21,353 nt of DNA from Acidobacteriota bacterium (lineage in GTDB: Bacteria; Acidobacteriota; Holophagae; Thermotomaculales; Thermotomaculaceae), in assembly GCA_003650445.1 (NCBI GenBank), contig QMQE01000021.1, positions 1 through 21,353 on the forward strand, written 5' to 3'. A program made the position numbers and the translations under genes. This document shows, one piece after another, positions 6,011-12,661 of the stretch. The stretch's first letter is position 1. Each line of letters starts with the position of its first letter. The notes below the pieces were generated by a model. The model saw nothing but the letters and a program-made list of their open reading frames with translations. It searched no databases and had not been told where the DNA came from.

Positions 6011-7395
6011 GCAATTACAAAGAGATGCTCCGGAAGCGCCTGCCCGAAGATGAATTTTGCGGCGGATTCTATGGCGCTTTGGATTGTGTCACTTTTACCG
6101 CCCTGTATGGTGAGCTGTAGTCGGGAATGGTCATATTGGCAGGGAATGGCTTTTTTGCTGAACAGAAGAAGTATCAGGGTTTTGATGAAGTCTGAGGTGG
6201 TAACATCCATTATCTGACGAAAGCAGTCGGGGCGATGGGTTTCAAACATCCTGGTATGGATAACCCGGCCATCGGCAATACGGACAGGTTTTTTCTCCAC
6301 GAGTATGGCACCGAGATTTTCCTGCCACTTAAGGATTCCCGGATATTGTTCTTTGAATTCATGAATATGATATTTGTAGCGCTCCATGGCACGGTGGTCT
6401 TTTTCACCAAGGGCACGGAGCATAGCGGCTTCTTTGGATTTCAGGAAGTTTGGATCTTCAAGATGTTCCCGACTCCGGTAGTCTCTTGCATTGGCTCCCA
6501 GCGCCGCCAGCCACAGTCCCTTGAATGTCAGGCTGAAAACAGGTGGGGATAAGAGTTCGTTGATTTCTGATTCGTAGTTTTTCTGATAAAATCTGCCGCA
6601 ATCCCGCCAGTCTGTGCGAAAATCCGGCACAAACCCAACCGATGAGAGGTCACCCAGTAAGCGATACCGTTCCACCAGTTGCTGGAGTCCTCTTGAGGGT
6701 AGTTTTTTTCCGGATTGGACCAATTCATTGAGGTCGAAATTTCCGGGGAATTGGCTGGCAATGCCCTGGCATTCGCTTTCAATGGTGTCCCGGCTCACGG
6801 GAAGCCCATGGGCCAGAAGATATGCCTGAACCCGTTGCAATCCGAATTCCAGGCGTGCGATGTGCTGCAGTCCTTTTTCTTCGAGGATTCCTCCAAGTTT
6901 CCGGTGCAGGGGGAGCAGAATTTCGACATCTTTTGCCGCGTATGTCAGCTGGCTGGGGCTGATATCGCCACTCCAGTCACTGGCTTGTTCTTCTTTGTCC
7001 AACTCTTCGTTCAGATAGCGCTTTGCCACGTCTTTAAGCGAATTCCGTACTTTCAACCCGGTGGACAGTACTCTGGATGCCAGGTAGGTGCAGAAGGTGT
7101 TCTCAAACTCGGCATGGTAGTGGTGAATGAGGTGAGACATGTCAAAGACACCATAGTGGAAGATCTTGGTTATTTCCGGACTGGCAAAGAGGGGTTTGAG
7201 GAAGGCGGGGAAACCGGTGAGGAGCATGTCGAAGATGTAACATTCTTTTTCTATGCCTATCTGAACAAGACGGACCTGGCCCAGTTCTTTCATTGAAGGA
7301 TGGCCGAAGGTTTCAATGTCCACGGCGAGGATTTCGGCCTGCTGGATTTCTTTTTGTGCCTGTTCCATTTGAAACGAATTTTCAATAAGCAGCAT
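5998..7395 (-). CDS. DEDDy 3'-5' exonuclease with degenerate family A polymerase-like region
   Basis: The N-terminal 175 residues are an RNase D/Pol I proofreading-type exonuclease that would remove nucleotides from 3' ends with two metal ions. All four acidic residues and the tyrosine are present: DIET (Asp26, Glu28), HYGVFD (Asp85) and YAAKD (Tyr152, Asp156), so it is of the DEDDy class. The remaining 290 residues follow the order of a Pol I polymerase domain: a thumb-start-like LEFGLQRVQAYLLAHGLPV (182-200), then EDPNFLKSKEAA (313-324), QYPGILKWQE (350-359) and DGRV (375-378). The catalytic aspartates expected in motifs A and C are not seen. ATG 7395 has no good Shine-Dalgarno; Met10 is an alternative start. 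Exonuclease activity is well supported; polymerase ancestry rests on remembered motifs. Confidence 0.85.
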   Translation of the reverse strand: MLLIENSFQMEQAQKEIQQAEILAVDIETFGHPSMKELGQVRLVQIGIEKECYIFDMLLTGFPAFLKPLFASPEITKIFHYGVFDMSHLIHHYHAEFENTFCTYLASRVLSTGLKVRNSLKDVAKRYLNEELDKEEQASDWSGDISPSQLTYAAKDVEILLPLHRKLGGILEEKGLQHIARLEFGLQRVQAYLLAHGLPVSRDTIESECQGIASQFPGNFDLNELVQSGKKLPSRGLQQLVERYRLLGDLSSVGFVPDFRTDWRDCGRFYQKNYESEINELLSPPVFSLTFKGLWLAALGANARDYRSREHLEDPNFLKSKEAAMLRALGEKDHRAMERYKYHIHEFKEQYPGILKWQENLGAILVEKKPVRIADGRVIHTRMFETHRPDCFRQIMDVTTSDFIKTLILLLFSKKAIPCQYDHSRLQLTIQGGKSDTIQSAIESAAKFIFGQALPEHLFVIASDG

Positions 7396-7408
7396 GGAGT
7401 GAAGAAAA

Positions 7409-7429
7409 CCGGGACAGAACCTGCCCCGG
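7409..7429 (-). terminator. Probable terminator of the fumarase operon
   Basis: On the minus strand CCGGGGCAG-GTT-CTGTCCCGG forms a nine-pair stem with one mismatch and a three-base loop, followed at once by TTTTC. It lies about 30 bases after the fumarase beta stop and only 13 bases before the exonuclease ATG, so it sits inside the exonuclease leader if there is read-through. Confidence 0.6.
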
Positions 7430-7460
7430 CTTGCATTTTCCTTTTTTTATCGACTTTGTA

Positions 7461-8048
7461 TCAGTCGTTTGCCAGTAGTTTTTCGGATTGGGCCATGGAT
7501 TTTTCCAGCACCTTACTGTGCAGGGAGTTGCCGTGGGAGTCCATGGTTACAACTACCGGAAAGTCTTTTACTTCAATAATCCAGAATGCTTCCGGGCTTC
7601 CGAATTCTTCCAGTTTGAATACATCTTTTACCTTGATGATTCGCTGTGCCAGTAAGGTGCCAAGCCCTCCCACTGCGTGGAGGTAAACGGCGCCGGTTTT
7701 CTGAAGGCCGGCCAGGGTTTTGGGCCCCATGCCGCCTTTTCCGATGACGCCCCGAACCTGATATTCTTCAATGACATCCGCCTGGTAAGGCTCTTCCCGG
7801 GTCGATGTAGTTGGCCCGGCTGCTACAAAGCTGTATTCGCCGTTTTCATGCTTTTTTACCACAGGGCCGCAATGGTAGATCATGGAATTTTTCAGGTAAG
7901 GCCGGATAAAGTCCGGTTTCTCTTCATGCATGAGTTTGTGTGCCATGTCCCGGGATGTAATCATTGTGCCGCTTAAAAGCACTTCGTCACCGATTTTAAG
8001 TTTACGGATTTCTTCTTCACTGACCGGGAGGTTGATTTTAATTGTCAT
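7461..8048 (-). CDS. Class I fumarate hydratase, beta subunit (C-terminal, TtdB/FumA-C type)
   Basis: This 195-residue protein is the small subunit of the two-subunit Fe-S hydro-lyase that interconverts fumarate and malate in the TCA cycle or its reductive branch. It matches the C-terminal half of single-chain class I fumarases: the start INLPVSEEEIRKLKIGDEVLLSGTMITSRD, the central VAAGPTTSTRE and GVIGKGGMG, and EAFWIIEVKDFPVVVTMDSHGNSL near the end. The ATG at 8048 overlaps the alpha-subunit stop (8038-8040) by 11 bases, so translation is coupled and subunit ratio is probably near one to one. The closely related L-tartrate dehydratase cannot be excluded, but the fumarase call is more likely without a tartrate locus nearby. 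Confidence 0.93.
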   Translation of the reverse strand: MTIKINLPVSEEEIRKLKIGDEVLLSGTMITSRDMAHKLMHEEKPDFIRPYLKNSMIYHCGPVVKKHENGEYSFVAAGPTTSTREEPYQADVIEEYQVRGVIGKGGMGPKTLAGLQKTGAVYLHAVGGLGTLLAQRIIKVKDVFKLEEFGSPEAFWIIEVKDFPVVVTMDSHGNSLHSKVLEKSMAQSEKLLAND

Positions 8049-8910
8049 ATTTCACCTCGCCTTTTTCGTTAATGGTCATTTGTTTTCTTCTGAATGCCCA
8101 GCACATGTAGGAAATGGCCACGTAGTAGGTGGCGGGGTGGCGGTGCTGAGCTGCGACAAAGACATCAAGGACGGTGGTGTTTCCGCCAAATCCCATGGGG
8201 CCGATGCCGAGAGAGTTGAGCTCGCCTTCCAGCTTGTTTTCCAGCTCATTCAGTTCTGGAATGGGGTTTTCGGAGCCCATTTTCCTGAAAAAGTTTTTCT
8301 TGGAAAGCAGGTAGGAAGCACCGCGGTCTCCGCCGATGCCGACTCCGATGGTTCCGGGTGCGCAGCCAAAACCCTGGGCTTTGCGAACTGCGTCAATGAC
8401 CAGCCTCCGTACTCCCTCAAAGTCCCGTCCGGCGCCCAATTCTACATAGGGCAGTTTGTACTGGGTGCCGACGTTTTCGCTGCCGCCGCCTTTCAGCATG
8501 AGCTTGAATTCGATTTCAGGCTTTTCCCACTGATGGTAGGTGACAAATGGGGCGTTGATGCCGACGTTGTTACCGGAGTTTTTTCCGCTGACAGGGTCAA
8601 CAGCATTGGGGCGCAGGTAGTTTTTTTCGGTACAGATTACGGCTGCCTCTTCAATGGCTTTCTGTATGTCCGCTTCCCGCATAGTTGCCGGATAGTTGAC
8701 ATAGAAAATAACATGGCCGGTATCCTGGCAGATGGGGGTGTTGTTTTCCCTCGCCAGTTTGACATTTTCCAATATGACTTTAAATACGCTCTCTTCCGTT
8801 GATCCCTTGTCGGAGTCTCGCAGGGCTTTTTCAAGCCTTGCTTCCACATCCGGCGGCAGGTCAGTGGACGCACGTCGAATCATTTCGACCAGATGCTGTT
8901 TCAGTTCCAT
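8038..8910 (-). CDS. Class I fumarate hydratase, alpha subunit (Fe-S, TtdA/FumA-N type)
   Basis: This 290-residue subunit carries the oxygen-labile [4Fe-4S] cluster of class I fumarase, which acts as a Lewis acid in the hydration step. The three expected cysteine contexts are visible: ICQDTGH (Cys61), GFGCAPGTIGVG (Cys183) and SYMCWAFRR (Cys270). The segment KGGGSENVG is another family hallmark. Length matches stand-alone alpha subunits. ATG 8910 is preceded by AAGGGGGA on the minus strand. The ribosome-binding site lies in the loop of a TTCAAG/CTTGAA hairpin reaching into the start codon. Use of this enzyme rather than FumC fits an anaerobic or microaerophilic lifestyle. Tartrate dehydratase is the main alternative. 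Confidence 0.94.
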   Translation of the reverse strand: MELKQHLVEMIRRASTDLPPDVEARLEKALRDSDKGSTEESVFKVILENVKLARENNTPICQDTGHVIFYVNYPATMREADIQKAIEEAAVICTEKNYLRPNAVDPVSGKNSGNNVGINAPFVTYHQWEKPEIEFKLMLKGGGSENVGTQYKLPYVELGAGRDFEGVRRLVIDAVRKAQGFGCAPGTIGVGIGGDRGASYLLSKKNFFRKMGSENPIPELNELENKLEGELNSLGIGPMGFGGNTTVLDVFVAAQHRHPATYYVAISYMCWAFRRKQMTINEKGEVKYDN

Positions 8911-8926
8911 TCAAGTCCCCCTTGAA
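8910..8926 (-). promoter_or_regulatory. Hairpin enclosing the fumarase alpha ribosome-binding site
   Basis: On the minus strand TTCAAG-GGGGA-CTTGAA is a perfect six-pair stem. Its loop and left arm hold the AAGGGGGA Shine-Dalgarno, and its right arm ends on the A of the ATG at 8910. Such a fold would modulate initiation, but whether it acts in vivo is inference. Confidence 0.45.
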
Positions 8927-8945
8927 CTAAAAATCGTCTTTTTTC

Positions 8946-8951
8946 ATTATA
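8946..8951 (-). promoter_or_regulatory. Putative -10 box for the fumarase operon
   Basis: A perfect TATAAT lies on the minus strand about 36 bases upstream of the fumarase alpha ATG, giving a leader of about 30 bases. No good -35 sits at 16-18 bases; TTGAAA occurs at 20 bases, so the promoter may be weak or activator-dependent. Confidence 0.4.
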
Positions 8952-9047
8952 GCTCATTTTTTGATACAGGGTTTCAATTGAATGCATCTGTGAATCTCTT
9001 TTCTTTGTGACATGGGTCAAAAAGCAGGTTTTTACAGTCTCTTTGCG

Positions 9048-9082
9048 TTGACAAGACCGAGACTCTGACATACTGTTATGGG
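9048..9082 (+). promoter_or_regulatory. Sigma-70-like promoter of the TPR-GGDEF gene, possibly leaderless
   Basis: TTGACA (9048-9053), a 17-base spacer and TACTGT (9071-9076) lie six bases before the ATG at 9083. This is the same geometry as the promoter at 4678-4715, so the transcript would begin on or next to the start codon. An inverted repeat TGAC-ATGG-GTCA at about 9008-9019 lies upstream and could be an operator. The -10 matches consensus at four of six positions, so this is less certain. Confidence 0.5.
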
Positions 9083-11044
9083 ATGAAAAGATGGAACCAA
9101 TTTCTGTTTATAATACTGTTCACTCTCTTCTATGTTCCGGCTGTTCCTGGGGAATCCACTACGATTTCTCCCAAACAGCTGGCTTCAATGGAAAAGTTAT
9201 TGGGAACGGCTGAGGGACCGGAGCGAAGTCGTCTTCTTTCCAGTCTTTCAGGAGCATATCTGGGAATTTCGGTGAAAAAGAGTCTGGCGTGTTCTTCCCA
9301 GGCGCTTTCGTTGGCGGAAAAATTGAATAACCCGGAATTGAAGGCGCTGGCAATGCAGCAGTTGGGAAGAGCCCAGTGCGCGGCGGGTAACTACAGAATC
9401 GGCCTCCAAACCTTCAAAGACCTTTTAGCGTTACAGAAGAAGCGTGATAACCGGAAGGGAATCGCCTACGCGTTGAACCGGATCGGCTACGCATTGACGG
9501 ATTTGGGGCGCTATGAGGAGGCACTGGCGTATTATGGGGATTCGTTGGAACATGCCAGAGAAGTGAACGATCTTCCGACCATTGCCAGTTCGCTTAATGA
9601 AATGGGGGTGGCATACTGGTATCAGGGGGATGTGGACAGCGCATTGCCGAAATTTCAGGACGCATATCGAATGTTCATGCAATTGAACGATGAAAAAAAT
9701 GCGGCAATGGCTGAAATCAATATGGGGCTGTTGTATCACGAAGCGGGTATGCTTCCCGAGGCAATTGCCAAGTACAAAAGTTCATTGGAAATTTTCCGGA
9801 AGCTGGGGCATCGGGAAGGAATCGGAACGGCCTTCATCAATCTCTGTTCTGCCTATCGGGATACTCACAAACTACCGGAAGCATTGGCGGTCGCAAAAAA
9901 GGCACTGATGGAATTTCAGACAACTGGAGACCAGCAGGGGCTGGCGGATGCCAATGCATCTATCGGGGCGATTCTCTTTATTCAAGGGAAACGTGCCGAG
10001 GTGGAACCCTACGTGAAAAAAGCCCTGGTGATTTACCGGAATCTGGGGATTCAAAACGGGGAAGCGGATTTATGCGGCCAATTGGGCAGATTGTACATTG
10101 CCACGGGAAAACGGGCGAAGGGGAAGGCGTTTCTGAAAAAGGCGTTTAAGATTTATGAGCAGATTAAATCGAAGCGGGAAGCGGCGGAAATAAGCCGGCA
10201 GCTGTCTCATGCCTATGAGGAAGATGGGGACTATAAAAGTGCTCTTTTCTTTGCCAACCGTTATCTTTTTTACAGCAAGAAAAGCAGACAATCTATTGAA
10301 AAACTGAAACTTCAATATGAGAAGAAGCGTTTGGAGAATGAAAAAAAGTTGGCCGCAAGGGAAATGAAGATTGCGGAACTGAAAGCAAAACGGAATCGGC
10401 TTATACAAATGTTTATGGGGGTTTTCCTGCTGATCGTTCTGCTTGTGCTGTGGATTTTATACCGTTCTTTTAAAGCAAAAAAGAATGCCAATGACTTGCT
10501 GGGCACCCTGAACCGCCGTCTCCGGGTGCAGTCAATGACAGATGCCTTGACCGGGCTGCCAAATCGACGAAGCATGTTGGATGCGTTGGAAGTGGAAAGC
10601 TCAAGATATGACCGGAACCGGGTTGATTTTGCCTTGCTGATGGTGGATATTGATAACTTCAAAGAAATAAATGATAGTTTTGGCCATGAAGCCGGGGATG
10701 AGGTATTGAAGGCAATTTCCCTGATTTTTCAAAGCTGCGTTCGCCAGACAGACAGCATGTGCAGATGGGGCGGCGAGGAATTTTTTTTCCTGCTCCGGGA
10801 TACCGACATTGAAGGCGCAACGATACTGGCAGAAAAAATCAGGAAAGAAGTGGCAGGTACGACTGTTTCGGTGGGTAAGTACAAGTTGACCGTAACGATC
10901 ACCATCGGGATTTCATCCTTTTCTAAATCCGGATCCGACATCACCCGGGCTATCAGTCAGGCGGATCGGGCCATGTACGTCGGGAAAGAAGCCGGCAAAA
11001 ACAGAGTCTCAACGGCCTCCGGCCTAATGTTAAATGATAGATGA
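9083..11044 (+). CDS. TPR-repeat diguanylate cyclase (GGDEF), exported sensor domain
   Basis: This 653-residue membrane protein should make cyclic di-GMP in response to an extracytoplasmic cue. A signal peptide (WNQFLFIILFTLFYVPAVPG) leads into a long periplasmic helical region, residues about 70-400, built of tetratricopeptide repeats such as GRYEEALAYYGDSLEHAREV and MLPEAIAKYKSSLEIFRKL. A charged coiled-coil stretch precedes one transmembrane helix at about 442-462. The GGDEF domain follows, with the active-site loop RWGGEEF (Gly563-Phe567). An RxxD inhibitory site (RQTD) sits exactly five residues before RWGGEEF's W-G-G, so product inhibition is expected. GGEEF is a functional variant in known cyclases. 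The last residues, LMLNDR and stop, are encoded by a heptanucleotide repeat. A shared terminator separates it from the SPFH gene. Confidence 0.93.
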   Translation: MKRWNQFLFIILFTLFYVPAVPGESTTISPKQLASMEKLLGTAEGPERSRLLSSLSGAYLGISVKKSLACSSQALSLAEKLNNPELKALAMQQLGRAQCAAGNYRIGLQTFKDLLALQKKRDNRKGIAYALNRIGYALTDLGRYEEALAYYGDSLEHAREVNDLPTIASSLNEMGVAYWYQGDVDSALPKFQDAYRMFMQLNDEKNAAMAEINMGLLYHEAGMLPEAIAKYKSSLEIFRKLGHREGIGTAFINLCSAYRDTHKLPEALAVAKKALMEFQTTGDQQGLADANASIGAILFIQGKRAEVEPYVKKALVIYRNLGIQNGEADLCGQLGRLYIATGKRAKGKAFLKKAFKIYEQIKSKREAAEISRQLSHAYEEDGDYKSALFFANRYLFYSKKSRQSIEKLKLQYEKKRLENEKKLAAREMKIAELKAKRNRLIQMFMGVFLLIVLLVLWILYRSFKAKKNANDLLGTLNRRLRVQSMTDALTGLPNRRSMLDALEVESSRYDRNRVDFALLMVDIDNFKEINDSFGHEAGDEVLKAISLIFQSCVRQTDSMCRWGGEEFFFLLRDTDIEGATILAEKIRKEVAGTTVSVGKYKLTVTITIGISSFSKSGSDITRAISQADRAMYVGKEAGKNRVSTASGLMLNDR

Positions 11045-11054
11045 CTAGTGTTGA
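11010..11054. repeat. GGCC motif plus heptanucleotide repeats at the GGDEF gene 3' end
   Basis: GGCC-TCC-GGCC is followed by ATGTTAA, ATGATAG, ATGACTA and GTGTTGA (11027-11054), the same RTGWYRR heptamer pattern as at 4747-4781 and likewise preceded by a GGCC hairpin. The TGA stop of the diguanylate cyclase gene (11042-11044) is part of the array. Confidence 0.65.
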
Positions 11055-11058
11055 AGAT

Positions 11059-11090
11059 AAAAAAAGGGAGCAGAAAACCGCTCCCTTTTT
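11059..11090. terminator. Bidirectional rho-independent terminator
   Basis: GGGAGC (11066-11071) and GCTCCC (11080-11085) form a perfect stem around an eight-base loop. It is flanked by an A-run on the left and TTTTT on the right, so it works in both directions. It separates the convergent diguanylate cyclase (+) and SPFH (-) genes. Confidence 0.92.
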
Positions 11091-11110
11091 AGCTTAACCC
11101 TGCATTCTAC

Positions 11111-12055
11111 TTAACCTTGCTTGTTGACTGCCGTTGGGGCACTTGTAGTTTGAATGACCTTCGCCGCTGTTCCCAGGATGCCGGCAATGTCGGACATGTT
11201 GGTGGGAATAATCATTGTGTTGTTTTCCTTGGCAAGCTTTCCAAATTCTTTCAGATACTGTTCTGCTATTCGAAGGTTGACAGCTTCCAGTCCGCCATTC
11301 TCAGTGATGGCGGTGGCAATTTTCTTAATTCCGTTTGCTGTGGCGGTGGCAACTTTCTCGATTTCCGCTGCCCGACCTTCTGCCTCGTTAATTCGTTTCT
11401 GACGTTCTCCTTCCGAAATCGCAATGGAGGCCTGTCGTTCTCCGTCTGCCCGGTTGATTTCGGCCTGCCGTTCTCCTTCCGACTCGGCGATGGTGGCCCG
11501 TTTTTCACGTTCAGCGCGCATCTGCTTTTCCATGGCAGACTTGATGCTTTCAGGCGGTACAATGTTTTTGACTTCATACCGGGAGACTTTTACGCCCCAG
11601 GGATCGGATGCCTTGTCCACTGCGTCCACGATTTGACTGTTGATGGAATCCCGCTCCTCGAAAGTTCTGTCCAGGTCCAGTTTGCCAATAACGGAACGCA
11701 TAGTCGTCTGGGCCAGCTGAGTGGAGGCAAACTGAAAATTGTTGATGCCGTATGAGGCTTTTCTCGGATCCATGACCTGGAGATAGAGTATGCCGTCCAC
11801 TTCCACGGCAATGTTGTCCCGGGTAATGCAGCTCTGGGGCGGGACGTCGATGGCGGTTTCTTTCAGCGAATGGATATAGGCGACCCTGTCAATGAATGGT
11901 ACCAGAATGTGAAATCCGGCTTCCAGTGTGGCTCGATATTTCCCCAGGCGTTCGACAATAAATGCCTTGCGCTGAGGTACGATTCGAACGGTTTTTAGGA
12001 AAATAACAATTAAAAATACGGCTAATATTCCAAGAATAATAACAAATGGTGCCAT
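11111..12055 (-). CDS. SPFH/stomatin-like membrane protein (QmcA/YbbK type)
   Basis: This 314-residue slipin/stomatin-family protein assembles into large membrane-bound rings or microdomains that influence protease access and membrane organisation. One N-terminal membrane anchor (residues about 3-23, IILGILAVFLIVIFLKTV) is followed by the SPFH core, with GLGKYRATLEAGFHILVPF-like sequence (here VERLGKYRATLEAGFHI) and the typical DVPPQSCITRDNIAVEVDG. A coiled-coil then contains repeated EGERQ units (residues about 185-230), typical of this clade. ATG 12055 has a strong AAGGAGG seven bases upstream. The gene starts 12 bases after the NfeD gene, the conserved pairing of these two families. Exact cellular role in this organism is not known. 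Confidence 0.95.
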   Translation of the reverse strand: MAPFVIILGILAVFLIVIFLKTVRIVPQRKAFIVERLGKYRATLEAGFHILVPFIDRVAYIHSLKETAIDVPPQSCITRDNIAVEVDGILYLQVMDPRKASYGINNFQFASTQLAQTTMRSVIGKLDLDRTFEERDSINSQIVDAVDKASDPWGVKVSRYEVKNIVPPESIKSAMEKQMRAEREKRATIAESEGERQAEINRADGERQASIAISEGERQKRINEAEGRAAEIEKVATATANGIKKIATAITENGGLEAVNLRIAEQYLKEFGKLAKENNTMIIPTNMSDIAGILGTAAKVIQTTSAPTAVNKQG

Positions 12056-12067
12056 CGTTTCCTCCTT

Positions 12068-12532
12068 CTAAGACGATGATTTGCTGACTTTCAGCGTAAT
12101 ATTTTCTTTTTCCAGGATGACCACAACGTCCCCTGCGGCGATTTCCTCTTCGGATTCGGCCTGCCAGCGGGTTCCTTTGAATTCCACTTTTCCCGGTTTC
12201 CCCGGTGCAATGGCTTGATCGACAATGGCCGTTTTACCGGTGAATTCGTCCAATACAGTCGGGTCTCCAGCCAGTCCGTCTTTTGAGCTGAAGAACTTTG
12301 TTGCTAACCAACGCCTCAGCAGGCCCAGCGACAGGCCGGAGACAACGATGAAAATGATGAGTTGTACAGCGAGAGACGGGCTGGCGATCATGCAGGTGAC
12401 GGATACCGCAATCGCACCGATACCGAAGAAAATGATAACCAGCCCCGGAACAGCCATTTCCAGGAGCATCAGCACGATTCCGACAATGAACCAGATGACA
12501 TCCGGTTTTAACCAATCTTTCAAGTGTTCCAT
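12068..12532 (-). CDS. NfeD-family membrane protein (short form)
   Basis: This 154-residue protein is of the short NfeD type, lacking the N-terminal ClpP-like protease part found in long forms. Two or three hydrophobic segments (for example DVIWFIVGIVLMLLEMAVPG and the following VIIFFGIGAIAVSVTCMIA) precede a soluble OB-fold domain containing LVGKTAIV-like sequence (here TGKTAIVDQAIAPGKPGKVEF) and ending in VVILEKENITLKV. NfeD proteins partner with the stomatin encoded directly downstream. ATG 12532 has AAAGGGG six to ten bases upstream and its own promoter. The pair most likely forms one transcript ending at the terminator at 11059-11090. Confidence 0.92.
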   Translation of the reverse strand: MEHLKDWLKPDVIWFIVGIVLMLLEMAVPGLVIIFFGIGAIAVSVTCMIASPSLAVQLIIFIVVSGLSLGLLRRWLATKFFSSKDGLAGDPTVLDEFTGKTAIVDQAIAPGKPGKVEFKGTRWQAESEEEIAAGDVVVILEKENITLKVSKSSS

Positions 12533-12544
12533 TTTTACCCCTTT

Positions 12545-12596
12545 CTGTCAGAATTTGGATATGACCCCATTGTACCTGACAGTTCTACCTTGTGAA
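12545..12596 (-). promoter_or_regulatory. Promoter of the nfeD-stomatin pair with flanking inverted repeat
   Basis: On the minus strand TTCACA (12596-12591), a 16-base spacer and TACAAT (12574-12569) each match the sigma-70 consensus at five of six positions, giving a leader of about 30 bases to ATG 12532. CTGTCAG (12545-12551) and CTGACAG (12576-12582) form a 7-bp inverted repeat that brackets the -10 and start site, so a regulator or a leader hairpin is possible. Confidence 0.55.
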
Positions 12597-12661
12597 CCGG
12601 GAAATTATTCAATAAAGTTGTGGGAATGAAACAAAAAGTCCTTGTCTGACGAAATAATACG

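Noticed and set aside
7930..8802. Long plus-strand open frame opposite fumarase alpha (290 codons)
   Set aside because: The opposite strand encodes a full, motif-complete fumarase subunit. The plus frame shows no recognisable domain and is a shadow of codon bias.
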